Shown: positions 1-6,721 of the stretch, in pieces
Layout of the letters: each line of letters begins with the position of its first letter
Numbering within the stretch: position 1 is the first letter of the stretch
Origin: Bacteroidales bacterium
Lineage (GTDB): Bacteria > Bacteroidota > Bacteroidia > Bacteroidales > UBA932
NCBI GenBank assembly: GCA_024683255.1
Contig: JAIKYL010000069.1
Location: 1 to 9,072, forward strand
Direction of reading: 5' to 3'
Length of the DNA: 9,072 nt
The notes under the pieces: model-generated
What the model was told of the DNA's origin: nothing
Database searches by the model: none
The model's input: only the letters and a program-made list of their open reading frames with translations
Program-made: the position numbers and the translations under genes

Positions 1-2
1 CT

Positions 3-2180
3 ATGGAAGTTCGTAAAACCAATGGTTCCTACGAGGATTTCGATAAGGAGAAGCTAATGAACGGCATCCGTCAGGCCTATGTGTCCACAGGTCAGCCGGT
101 TCCGGAAGACGTGGTGGTTTCGGTGGTGGACAACCTCTTTATCTATGACAGGATGTCCAGCCAGGAGATCCGCCGCCAGGTGGTGGAATCCCTCATGTCC
201 ATCAACAAGAAGGCCGCCCTGGAATACATAGAGACCTTCGACCGGGGAATGGACCTGCGCAAGAAGCGGGACTTCATCAAGGACTATATCAATGCATCCA
301 ATGCCGCCACCGGTTCCAAGTTCGACTCCAACGCCAATATTACGCACAAGAACATAGTAACGCTGGGAAACGAGCTCTATAAGGAGAACAACATCAAGCA
401 GAACCGCTACATCATGCAGGACAAGATCAAGGCCCTGTATGGCAAGAGCCTGGCCCAGCAGTACATCGCGGACCTGGAATCCCACGTCCTTTACAAGCAC
501 GACGAAAGCGGTACCCCCGGTTATCCTTACTGCGTAGCCATCACCATGTATCCTTTCCTGGTGAGCGGTCTCAAGGAACTGGGCGGCGTGTCCATCGCCC
601 CCACGGACCTCAAGAGTTTCTGCGGGGAATTCATCAACCTGGTATATTCCATCTCCTCCCAGTTCATGGGCGCCGTGGCCACCCCGGGATTCCTCATGTA
701 CCTGGACTATTTCATCCGCAAGGACTATGGCAATGATTATCTGTCCCGTCTGGACGAGGTGGTGGAGAAAAACACCAAGGCCCGCACCCTTAGGAAAGTG
801 ATAGACAATTGTTTCCAGCAGGTGGTCCACTCCATGAACATGCCGGCCGGCAACCGCGGTTACCAGACGGTGTTCTGGAACATCGGCTATTTTGACCGGC
901 CCTACTTCGAGGGCGTCTTCGGGGAGTTCCGCTTCCCGGACGGATCGGCCCCTGTTTGGGAAACCCTGTCCTGGCTGCAGAAGCATTTCATGGAATGGTT
1001 CAACGAAGAGCGGAACCACTATATCCTCACCTTCCCGGTGGAGACCATGGCCCTGCTCACCGACGGCGGAGACGACTTTGCCGACAAGGAGTACGCCGAT
1101 TTCACCGCCGAGATGTGGGCCAAGGGGCACAGTTTCTTCTGCTACATCTCCAATAGCCCGGACAGCCTTTCCAGCTGCTGCCGCCTGCGCAATTCCCTCA
1201 AGGACCTGGAGGACGAGGAGCACAACCACACCACCCACCAGTACTCCATGGGTACGGCTTCCGTGGCCACCGGTTCCAAGAGCGTGATGACCATCAACCT
1301 CAACCGCCTCATCCAGGACGCCGCCCGCAAGTATTTCAAGCAGGAGAAAGGGGAGGCCATCGCCCCGGACCGGGCCCTCAAGCAAAATTCCTATGACAAG
1401 GAGGTTCTGTATAAATACATTACAGAAGCTGTTACGGAACATACCGTCCGCGTGCACAAGTACCAGACCGCCTTCAACGAGATTATCAAGGACTTCCTCA
1501 AGGCCGATATGCTGGATGTGTACAGGGCCGGTTTCATTGATATGCGCAAGCAGTACCTCACGGTGGGCGTTAACGGTCTCACGGACGCCGCGGAGTTCCT
1601 GGGCCTCAAGATTTCCCCCAACGCTGCCTATAAGGAGTTTGTGAACATGCTGTTGGAAACCATCAACGTGGCCAACCGGAAAGACCGCACCAAGGACTGC
1701 ATGTTCAACACGGAGTTCGTGCCCGGAGAGAACCTGTCCGGCAAAAACTACAAGTGGGACAAGAAGGACGGCTATTTCGTGAGCTCCAAGCACAACATGT
1801 ACAGCTCCTACTTCTACAATCCGGAAGACGAGAGCCTGTCCATGATAGACAAGTTCAAACTCCACGGAGAGGACTTCGTGAAGTACCTGGACGGCGGCAG
1901 CGCCCTGCACATGAACATTGCGGAGCATCTGTCCAAGGACCAGTACCGCCAGCTCCTTAACACGGCCGCCCATTACGGCACCAACTACTTTACCTTCAAC
2001 TGCCGCAACACCGTTTGCAACGACTGCGGTTACATCTCCAAGGACACTTTGAGCGTCTGCCCCAAGTGCGGCAGCCAGAATCTGGACTATTTAACCCGCG
2101 TAATCGGCTATCTCAAGCGCATCTCTTCCTTCAGCGAAATGCGTCAGGAAGAAGCGCAAAAGCGCTTCTATATTGATTAA
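3..2180 (+). CDS. nrdD: Anaerobic (class III) ribonucleoside-triphosphate reductase, catalytic subunit NrdD
   Basis: This enzyme reduces ribonucleoside triphosphates to deoxyribonucleotides without oxygen, using a glycyl radical installed by NrdG in the cytoplasm. The 725-aa product opens with an ATP-cone allosteric domain (about residues 1-90, with NGSYEDFDKEKL near the start). Cys177 lies in GTPGYPYC, a position consistent with the conserved active-site cysteine. The SSCCRL signature (Cys392-Cys393) holds the expected thiyl-radical cysteine. The C-terminus has a four-cysteine zinc ribbon (Cys672, Cys675, Cys686, Cys689) and the glycyl-radical loop RVIGYL with Gly702. An extra Cys667 precedes the ribbon. 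All landmarks are intact and length fits the family. The ATG at base 3 is the first visible codon and gives a normal cone start, but a slightly longer N-terminus outside the window cannot be excluded. The upstream promoter is out of view. Whether the reductant is formate or a thioredoxin-like protein cannot be settled from these motifs. Confidence 0.97.
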   Translation: MEVRKTNGSYEDFDKEKLMNGIRQAYVSTGQPVPEDVVVSVVDNLFIYDRMSSQEIRRQVVESLMSINKKAALEYIETFDRGMDLRKKRDFIKDYINASNAATGSKFDSNANITHKNIVTLGNELYKENNIKQNRYIMQDKIKALYGKSLAQQYIADLESHVLYKHDESGTPGYPYCVAITMYPFLVSGLKELGGVSIAPTDLKSFCGEFINLVYSISSQFMGAVATPGFLMYLDYFIRKDYGNDYLSRLDEVVEKNTKARTLRKVIDNCFQQVVHSMNMPAGNRGYQTVFWNIGYFDRPYFEGVFGEFRFPDGSAPVWETLSWLQKHFMEWFNEERNHYILTFPVETMALLTDGGDDFADKEYADFTAEMWAKGHSFFCYISNSPDSLSSCCRLRNSLKDLEDEEHNHTTHQYSMGTASVATGSKSVMTINLNRLIQDAARKYFKQEKGEAIAPDRALKQNSYDKEVLYKYITEAVTEHTVRVHKYQTAFNEIIKDFLKADMLDVYRAGFIDMRKQYLTVGVNGLTDAAEFLGLKISPNAAYKEFVNMLLETINVANRKDRTKDCMFNTEFVPGENLSGKNYKWDKKDGYFVSSKHNMYSSYFYNPEDESLSMIDKFKLHGEDFVKYLDGGSALHMNIAEHLSKDQYRQLLNTAAHYGTNYFTFNCRNTVCNDCGYISKDTLSVCPKCGSQNLDYLTRVIGYLKRISSFSEMRQEEAQKRFYID

Positions 2181-2637
2181 GTACGTACCGGAAATGACAT
2201 CCGTGGTCCTGGAGGAAATTCCGGACCGGGTTTCCCTGGCAGTGGACATTTCCAATTGCCGGGGAAACTGCGAAGGATGCCATTCGCCGTTCCTGAGGGA
2301 GGATATTGGAGAGGAGCTAACGGCCGGTATAATAGATTCCCTGGTGGCCGATAACTTCGGGGTGAACTGCTTCCTGTTCCTGGGCGAAGGGAGGGATCCC
2401 GAAGCCCTGCTTTCACTGGCCGATCATGTGCGTTCCATCGGCCTGGAAGCGGCCCTTTACAGCGGCCGGGAAGAAGTGGAGACCTCCTTCTGGGAGCATT
2501 TCAATTACATCAAACTGGGCCCCTACAGGCCCGCCTGCGGCCCGCTGAATAACCCCACAACCAACCAGCGCCTTTACCATGTGGTGGAGGGTCGCCCGGA
2601 AGACATCACCGCCCGTTTCTGGCATCGCAAAGCTTAG
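2173..2637 (+). CDS. nrdG: Anaerobic ribonucleotide reductase activating protein NrdG (radical SAM)
   Basis: NrdG is the radical-SAM activase that uses a [4Fe-4S] cluster and S-adenosylmethionine to generate the glycyl radical on NrdD. The 154-aa product has the cluster motif CxxxCxxC at Cys29-Cys33-Cys36, followed by HSPF. FLFLGEGRDP lies in the place of the usual glycine-rich SAM-contact strand (often GGD; here GEG). NYIKLGPY and NNPTTNQRLY near the C-terminus are typical of NrdG. Compact length is normal for the family. The chosen start is TTG at 2173, overlapping the nrdD stop by 8 nt, because the residues between it and the first ATG (2194, Met8) match the usual IKY...EEIPD N-terminus. 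The overlap suggests translational coupling with nrdD. No Shine-Dalgarno is evident. Identification is secure; the exact start is less so. Confidence 0.95.
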   Translation: MIKYVPEMTSVVLEEIPDRVSLAVDISNCRGNCEGCHSPFLREDIGEELTAGIIDSLVADNFGVNCFLFLGEGRDPEALLSLADHVRSIGLEAALYSGREEVETSFWEHFNYIKLGPYRPACGPLNNPTTNQRLYHVVEGRPEDITARFWHRKA

Positions 2638-2640
2638 CAT

Positions 2641-3288
2641 ATGGATACCCTCAAACACGACACCTGCTTTTTTGAGCGATATGCCCAGATATCCCTTTCC
2701 ACGCTGCTGGGAAGTGAGTTCGACTCGCTGGTGAACCTGGACCGGCCGGACCTGCAGTCGCCGGACGGAACCAGCATCGGCATAGAGGTCACCCGGGCAA
2801 TGGAGGAAAGCAAATCGGCCGAACTCGCCCTGCTCAAAGATGTGGCGGGCATCACCGCCGGACGCAGGACGGAGGACATAGACCAGATTCTGGAGTATGG
2901 ATACGGCTTTGGCCTGCAGGGTGGGAAGTACATTGGCCTCAAAGAGTTCTCCTACTGGAGCATGGCGCTGCCCATGCGGCGCATCCTGGAAAGCAAGGTG
3001 TCCAAGGTATGCAGCGGCATGTACGGGCATTTCAACAAGATGGGACTGTTCGTGTTCTCCCGTGAGAACCTGGGAGCAGCCGAGGCAGTGAAGGCCATCA
3101 ACTACACCATTTCCCTGCAGCGGTACCAGGATATCCGCTACAATCGCCTGTACATTGCCGATGTGGACGACCTCTTTGTGTGCAACCTGGACGAAGGCCT
3201 AAAGGAAAGCTCCCGTCTGATGCGTTATCCCATCACACAGGAGCTCCGGAAATCTTTTTATCTGCAGGCAGTGGGCTGCGGGGACTAG
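2641..3288 (+). CDS. Uncharacterised 215-aa protein with possible PD-(D/E)XK-like motif
   Basis: I do not recognise a named family. The ATG starts 3 nt after the nrdG stop, so it is probably co-transcribed with nrdDG. The product is soluble-looking, with no signal peptide or membrane segment. A suggestive stretch is RPDLQS (Asp37) followed by IGIEVTRA (Glu49, Val50, Thr51). This resembles the D...(D/E)xK active-site layout of PD-(D/E)XK nuclease-fold proteins, with Thr where Lys is usual. That resemblance is inference from a short motif only. An aromatic, Gly-rich segment follows (about 86-107, YGYGFG then FSYW), and then a C-terminal half ending in RKSFYLQAVGCGD. It could be a nuclease, a catalytically dead relative, or unrelated. 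Its stop TAG shares the palindrome CTAG with the converging djlA-like gene. Confidence 0.8.
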   Translation: MDTLKHDTCFFERYAQISLSTLLGSEFDSLVNLDRPDLQSPDGTSIGIEVTRAMEESKSAELALLKDVAGITAGRRTEDIDQILEYGYGFGLQGGKYIGLKEFSYWSMALPMRRILESKVSKVCSGMYGHFNKMGLFVFSRENLGAAEAVKAINYTISLQRYQDIRYNRLYIADVDDLFVCNLDEGLKESSRLMRYPITQELRKSFYLQAVGCGD

Positions 3289-4052
3289 TTCATTCCCCTT
3301 TCCTTTTTAATGGTCTCATAGGCCTCCTGGATTTGCCGGAACTTTTCGGCGGCGGCTTTCTGCACGTCCGCTCCCAGGGTGGCCACCTTGTCCGGGTGGT
3401 TCTTCATAGCCATGCGCCGATAGGCGGTGCGCACCTCATCGTCCGTGGCGGAAGGGGAAATTTCCAGCACCGCATAGGCCGAATTGGTGTCCTTGTAGAA
3501 CATGGAGATGACGGAATTCACATCGGCATTTGTGAGGCCGATGGTGCTTCCGATGGCCTCCAGCACGGATTTTTCGCTCTTGGAGAAGTCTCCGTCGGCC
3601 AGAGCGATCTGCACCAGGTAATGGAAAAGTTGGAGCCGCTGGGAGTAGTTCATGTACTGGGCAATCTGCGGTCCCACCTGGTAGATGTTTACCTGCTGCC
3701 GCGTGAGCTGCTCCAGCATGCGCATGGCTTCCGGAACGGCCGATTCCCCAAAGTTCTTCCGGACGAAGCCCTTAACGTAGTCCAGCTCTGCCTGGAGAGT
3801 CTTCCCATCGGCCTTGATGACGGCGGCCGACAGGACCAGCAGGCTCACCAGGAAGCTGTTCCGCTGCTCCGTGGCGCTGTATCCCCGCGTGCCCGTCCGC
3901 TGACTGGCCGATGAGGCGTCTCCTCCCGGCAGCAGGCGCGAATGCTCTATGAAACTGTCAACGGCCGATCCTGCCAGGAAGCCCAGCAGGGCCCCGATGG
4001 GCCCCCAGGAGACCCATCCCAGCAATCCGGCTATCCATTTGAATGAACCCAT
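3285..4052 (-). CDS. djlA: DjlA-like membrane-anchored J-domain co-chaperone (TerB + DnaJ domains)
   Basis: The 255-aa product has the three-part layout of DjlA-type co-chaperones. A hydrophobic, glycine-spaced N-terminal segment (about residues 6-31) is a likely single membrane anchor. A TerB-like helical domain follows (about 62-188) with acidic DG-containing turns at KADGK (80-84) and ADGDFSKSE (152-160). A C-terminal J domain (about 191-250) carries the essential HPD tripeptide at 219-221. J domains stimulate DnaK ATPase, so this protein probably recruits DnaK to the inner membrane on its cytoplasmic face. The start codon lies 2 nt after the stop of the serine-hydrolase gene, implying co-transcription from the same unit. 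It converges with the 215-aa gene and shares its CTAG stop. The name is given by domain layout; orthology to E. coli DjlA is not shown. Confidence 0.88.
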   Translation of the reverse strand: MGSFKWIAGLLGWVSWGPIGALLGFLAGSAVDSFIEHSRLLPGGDASSASQRTGTRGYSATEQRNSFLVSLLVLSAAVIKADGKTLQAELDYVKGFVRKNFGESAVPEAMRMLEQLTRQQVNIYQVGPQIAQYMNYSQRLQLFHYLVQIALADGDFSKSEKSVLEAIGSTIGLTNADVNSVISMFYKDTNSAYAVLEISPSATDDEVRTAYRRMAMKNHPDKVATLGADVQKAAAEKFRQIQEAYETIKKERGMN

Positions 4053-4054
4053 TT

Positions 4055-5125
4055 CTATTTCAGTGCTGCAAGGGCCGGGAAGAGATGCTCATAAATGAGA
4101 TTCTGTTCGGCCTGGAGGTTGGCGGAATTGGCCGTACAGGCAATTACCGCATCACTGTCCGGTACGATGATGATATACTGTCCCCGGGCTCCGTCGGCGC
4201 GGTATGCGTTGTCCGGACAGCGCCACATCTGGTAACCGTATCCAAGCATGAACGTGCAGTTCTCCGGAGTGAGGCCTCTCTCCGCCGCCTGGTCCGGGCG
4301 TGTGCCGGCAGGGACGGAAGGAACCTGATATTTGGAGGCTTCATTCACCCAGGCTTCACTAACCAGACGCTTGCCGTTCCATACACCCTTTTGGAGGAAC
4401 AGTTGGCCGAATTTGGCCATATCCTCGGTCTTGAGCTGGAGGCCCCAGCCGCCGGCATTGATTCCCTGGGGGCTCTCGTCCCACTGCGGAATCTCAATGT
4501 GAAGCGGCTCAAAAAGGCGCGGAGTAAGGTAATCAAGCACCTTTTCACCGGTAAGTTTCTGTACGATGGCAGAAAGCATATAGGTACCCAGGGAATTGTA
4601 GCAGTACCAGGTTCCCGGTTCGTGTACGAACGGATGTGCCAGAAAACTGGTAACCCACTCCTGGTCGCTGTCCCGGAAACGGGCTTCCGTTTCGTGTCCG
4701 CAGTTCATGGTGAGCAGATCATGCACGGTCACGGCCTTCAGATTGTCGGATACTTCCTCGGGAAGATTGTCCGGGAAGAAATCCACCAGTTTGTCGGTAA
4801 CCTTCAGGAGACCCTCGTCCACTGCCATTCCCACGGCGGTGGCGGTGAAGGATTTGCTCACGGAATGCATGGCGTGGGGCTTGTCCGGGGCGGCATCTCC
4901 GTACCAGCCTTCATACAGCACCTTGCCGTGCTTTAAGATCATCAGGCTTTCGAACAGCACGGAATCGTCGGCCTTGTCGCCGGCAAGGACGGCGTCCACG
5001 GCCTGTTGGATGCTTTCCGGGGTATCGGCGCGGGGAAGGTCGATAATCTCTTTCTTATTGCCGCAGGAGATGAGCAAAAGGGCTGCGGTAAGGATGGCGG
5101 GGAGGAAAAGGAGTCTGGTTTTCAT
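4055..5125 (-). CDS. Serine hydrolase lipoprotein, beta-lactamase/class C family (PF00144-type)
   Basis: This is a 356-aa envelope hydrolase of the class C beta-lactamase/esterase/D-Ala peptidase fold. The signal peptide ends in a lipobox LLIS-Cys21, so the protein should be lipidated after export. The catalytic SxxK motif is Ser88-Val-Ser-Lys91 in HSVSKSF. The second-box tyrosine/asparagine is in WYCYNS (174-178). The third box in place of KTG/HxG is GARGQY (312-317), preceded by GYGYQMW, typical of this branch. All parts are present, so it is probably active. The substrate (peptidoglycan stem peptide, ester, amide or drug) cannot be told from sequence. It lies 41 nt downstream of the secreted 205-aa gene and 2 nt upstream of the djlA-like gene. 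A true class C beta-lactamase is less likely given the lipoprotein form and the divergent third box. Confidence 0.9.
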   Translation of the reverse strand: MKTRLLFLPAILTAALLLISCGNKKEIIDLPRADTPESIQQAVDAVLAGDKADDSVLFESLMILKHGKVLYEGWYGDAAPDKPHAMHSVSKSFTATAVGMAVDEGLLKVTDKLVDFFPDNLPEEVSDNLKAVTVHDLLTMNCGHETEARFRDSDQEWVTSFLAHPFVHEPGTWYCYNSLGTYMLSAIVQKLTGEKVLDYLTPRLFEPLHIEIPQWDESPQGINAGGWGLQLKTEDMAKFGQLFLQKGVWNGKRLVSEAWVNEASKYQVPSVPAGTRPDQAAERGLTPENCTFMLGYGYQMWRCPDNAYRADGARGQYIIIVPDSDAVIACTANSANLQAEQNLIYEHLFPALAALK

Positions 5126-5166
5126 GGTTTTAATCTATTGATAATTAGTTCGTTATTTTCTCGGAA
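5126..5166 (-). other. AT-rich intergenic gap between the secreted-protein and serine-hydrolase genes
   Basis: These 41 bases are strikingly AT-rich compared with the flanking genes. They contain no clear TAnnTTTG box or stable hairpin. The gap may only be a leader or spacer within one operon, or may hold a weak internal promoter for the serine hydrolase. Confidence 0.3.
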
Positions 5167-5784
5167 TTATAGACTGAACTGCCGGCCGTTCCATTTCAAG
5201 GTCTTCTGTTTCTTGCTGCCGTCTTTCCAGTAGGTGACAGTGATGTCTTTGCCGCTGCGGGGAAGGGCGTAGGAAGCCCAGGCGCCGTCGTCCGTTCCGT
5301 ATTCCACCTCAAAGCCAGGAGCTTCGCAGAAGGACATTTCCTTTGTGGAAGTATCGTAGCGGTAGAAAACAAGCCCGTCAAACTGGCCGGGGCTGTATTG
5401 CCCGTCCATATAGCAGCCCACGTTGTAAGCAATGAGTTTGTGTTTTCCATCGGCCTCATTCCAATAGCACATCTCAATCCTTAGCAGAGAGCCATCCTCT
5501 TCATCTTCAAAAAGAACAAAGCCGTTTTTCTGGTCCACGGTGAGCGTTACGCCCTCCTCCTGCGGAAGACCCTCCCGCAGCCGGATCCAGGCCTGTTTGA
5601 AAGCACCGGTAGATTCATCGAACTCGCCTTCCAACTCTTCTTCTTCCGCCTCCTGGGAGAGCATGGCCCAGGCATAGTCGCCAATAGTGGGATTGGCTCC
5701 CTGATAGTTCACCCGAATGCCGCCCTGAGCCGCCAGCGTGAGCGTAAGGCAGGCGGAAATGATAGCCAAAAACAGTCTTTTCAT
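5167..5784 (-). CDS. Secreted protein of unknown function, 205 aa
   Basis: No family is recognised. The first about 19 residues form a classical Sec signal peptide (MKRLFLAIISACLTLTLAAQ), with likely cleavage after Ala or Gln near 19-20. There is no lipobox cysteine at the cleavage site, so it should be released to the periplasm or beyond. The mature part has a very acidic run (about 44-57, rich in Glu), and then a pattern of short alternating hydrophobic strands with many Tyr/Trp/Gly, suggesting an all-beta fold. It ends KTLKWNGRQFSL. It appears to be the first gene of the minus-strand unit with the serine hydrolase and the djlA-like gene. A Bacteroidota-type -7 box lies at 5809-5816. Function may be tied to the serine hydrolase, but this rests on adjacency only. 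Confidence 0.82.
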   Translation of the reverse strand: MKRLFLAIISACLTLTLAAQGGIRVNYQGANPTIGDYAWAMLSQEAEEEELEGEFDESTGAFKQAWIRLREGLPQEEGVTLTVDQKNGFVLFEDEEDGSLLRIEMCYWNEADGKHKLIAYNVGCYMDGQYSPGQFDGLVFYRYDTSTKEMSFCEAPGFEVEYGTDDGAWASYALPRSGKDITVTYWKDGSKKQKTLKWNGRQFSL

Positions 5785-5808
5785 GCTATGATTCTTTTTA
5801 TTTCGCTA

Positions 5809-5816
5809 CAAATGTA
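5809..5816 (-). promoter_or_regulatory. Bacteroidota-type -7 box (TAnnTTTG)
   Basis: Read on the minus strand this is TACATTTG, an exact match to the TAnnTTTG -7 consensus. It ends 24 nt before the ATG of the secreted 205-aa gene. No convincing -33 TTTG was found at the expected distance, so the call rests on the -7 box, the AT-rich context and the divergent gene arrangement. Confidence 0.55.
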
Positions 5817-5827
5817 CAAATAATGAT

Positions 5828-5835
5828 TATCTTTC
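5828..5835 (+). promoter_or_regulatory. Possible -7 box for the PAS-domain gene
   Basis: TATCTTTC differs from TAnnTTTG only in the last base and lies 18 nt before the ATG of the PAS-domain gene. A TTTCG at 5801-5805 could be a weak -33 element. This is plausible but unproven. Confidence 0.35.
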
Positions 5836-5853
5836 GGAAGTAAAGCGTCAGAT

Positions 5854-6198
5854 ATGAAACGAGACTATTTTGAAGGGGCCGATGTGGCCGTCACCATCTG
5901 CAGTAAGGATGGCACCATCCTGGATATGAATGCGAAATCCAGGAAGACGTTCCTGAAGCCGGGAATGCCGGAAATCATCGGCCAGAATGTGCTGGACTGC
6001 CATCCGGAGCCTGCGCGTTCGCTCCTGGCCGATATGCTGGAAAACCCCCGCACAAACGTATACACCGTGGAAAAAGAAGGCGTCAAGAAGCTGATCTTCC
6101 AGACGCCTTGGTATGATAACGGTGAGTACGCGGGTTTTATGGAACTCTCAATGGTCCTGCCGGAGAATCTGCCCAACCGGGTCAGGAAACCTCGGTAA
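5854..6198 (+). CDS. Stand-alone single PAS-domain protein, 114 aa
   Basis: The whole 114-aa product is about one PAS domain, with no output domain. The opening AVTICSKDGTILDMNAKS (about 12-29, with the typical xxDGxIxxxN turn ending at Asn26) and the IIGQNVLDCHPEP segment (41-53) are characteristic PAS elements. A beta-hairpin follows (about 68-100), including KKLIFQTPWY and GEYAGFMELS. PAS domains bind ligands such as haem, flavin or small acids, or mediate dimerisation. No ligand can be assigned here. Cys16 and Cys49 plus His50 are possible ligand-contact or redox residues (inference). With no kinase, GGDEF or DNA-binding part, it may act by protein contact. The gene is monocistronic in appearance, divergent from the secreted-protein gene, and overlaps the carbonic-anhydrase gene tail to tail by 17 bp. 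Confidence 0.85.
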   Translation: MKRDYFEGADVAVTICSKDGTILDMNAKSRKTFLKPGMPEIIGQNVLDCHPEPARSLLADMLENPRTNVYTVEKEGVKKLIFQTPWYDNGEYAGFMELSMVLPENLPNRVRKPR

Positions 6199-6718
6199 GC
6201 TCTCCTGTCACGGAATCAATGATGAATCCCCGGACCGTCACGTCTTTGGGGACTAGCGGGTGGTTCACGATGGCAGAAACGGTCTTTCGGACGGAGGCCT
6301 CCGTGTCATGGAAGCCCTCCAGCCAATCGGCTACGCCTTTTTTCTCCCAATCGGCCAGAATCTCCGGGGATATGCCCCGCTCCAGCATGTGGGGCTTGAA
6401 CTCTCCGTAGCTCATGTGGCAGGCCCCGCAGGTGGAGTGGTGGACCACCATCACTTCGTTCACGCCCAGCTCGTAGATGGCCACCAGAAGGGACCGTATG
6501 GCGGAATCCGTCTCCGAGAGGATGAGCCCCCCGGCATTTTTGATGATCTTGGCGTCCCCGTTCCGGAGGCCGAGAGCCCTTGGGAGGAGTTCGGTGAGGC
6601 GCGTGTCCATGCAGGAGAGTACCGCGAGCTTCTTGGCGGGATACTTGTCCGTAACGAAAGGCTCGTAAGCCTTATCGGCCACAAATTGCCGATTGAATTT
6701 CAGGATGTCGTCTATCAT
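6182..6718 (-). CDS. Beta-class carbonic anhydrase
   Basis: This cytoplasmic zinc enzyme interconverts CO2 and bicarbonate. The 178-aa product carries the beta-class zinc-site motifs: CxDxR at Cys36-Met-Asp38-Thr-Arg40, and HxxC at His94-Ser-Thr-Cys97 followed by Gly98. Cys36, His94 and Cys97 are the expected zinc ligands, and Asp38-Arg40 form the gating dyad. NAGG (61-64) is the typical helix start in this family. The C-terminus VRGFIIDSVTGELTEV resembles the short mycobacterial-type beta enzymes (family recollection, not a search). Length is in the normal range for that short group. The start lies 3 nt after the bcp stop, so the pair is almost certainly one transcript. The last 17 bp overlap the converging PAS gene. 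Confidence 0.93.
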   Translation of the reverse strand: MIDDILKFNRQFVADKAYEPFVTDKYPAKKLAVLSCMDTRLTELLPRALGLRNGDAKIIKNAGGLILSETDSAIRSLLVAIYELGVNEVMVVHHSTCGACHMSYGEFKPHMLERGISPEILADWEKKGVADWLEGFHDTEASVRKTVSAIVNHPLVPKDVTVRGFIIDSVTGELTEVS

Positions 6719-6721
6719 AAC

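Noticed and set aside
54..1973. 639-codon open frame on the minus strand opposite nrdD
   Set aside because: It is exactly antisense to an intact, motif-complete nrdD. The translation is rich in His/Val/Gly with no domain, as expected from GC-biased third positions. It is a shadow frame.
3280..3300. Search for a hairpin-plus-T terminator between the converging genes
   Set aside because: Only the CTAG palindrome and coding bases are present. No stem with a T-run was found that I could support.
3180..3914. 244-codon plus-strand frame running from the 215-aa gene into the djlA-like gene
   Set aside because: It is out of frame with the 215-aa gene and antisense to a J-domain gene with an intact HPD motif. 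It is a coding shadow.
4043..4936. 297-codon plus-strand frame opposite the serine hydrolase
   Set aside because: The minus strand carries a lipobox, SxxK and other family motifs. The plus frame shows none.
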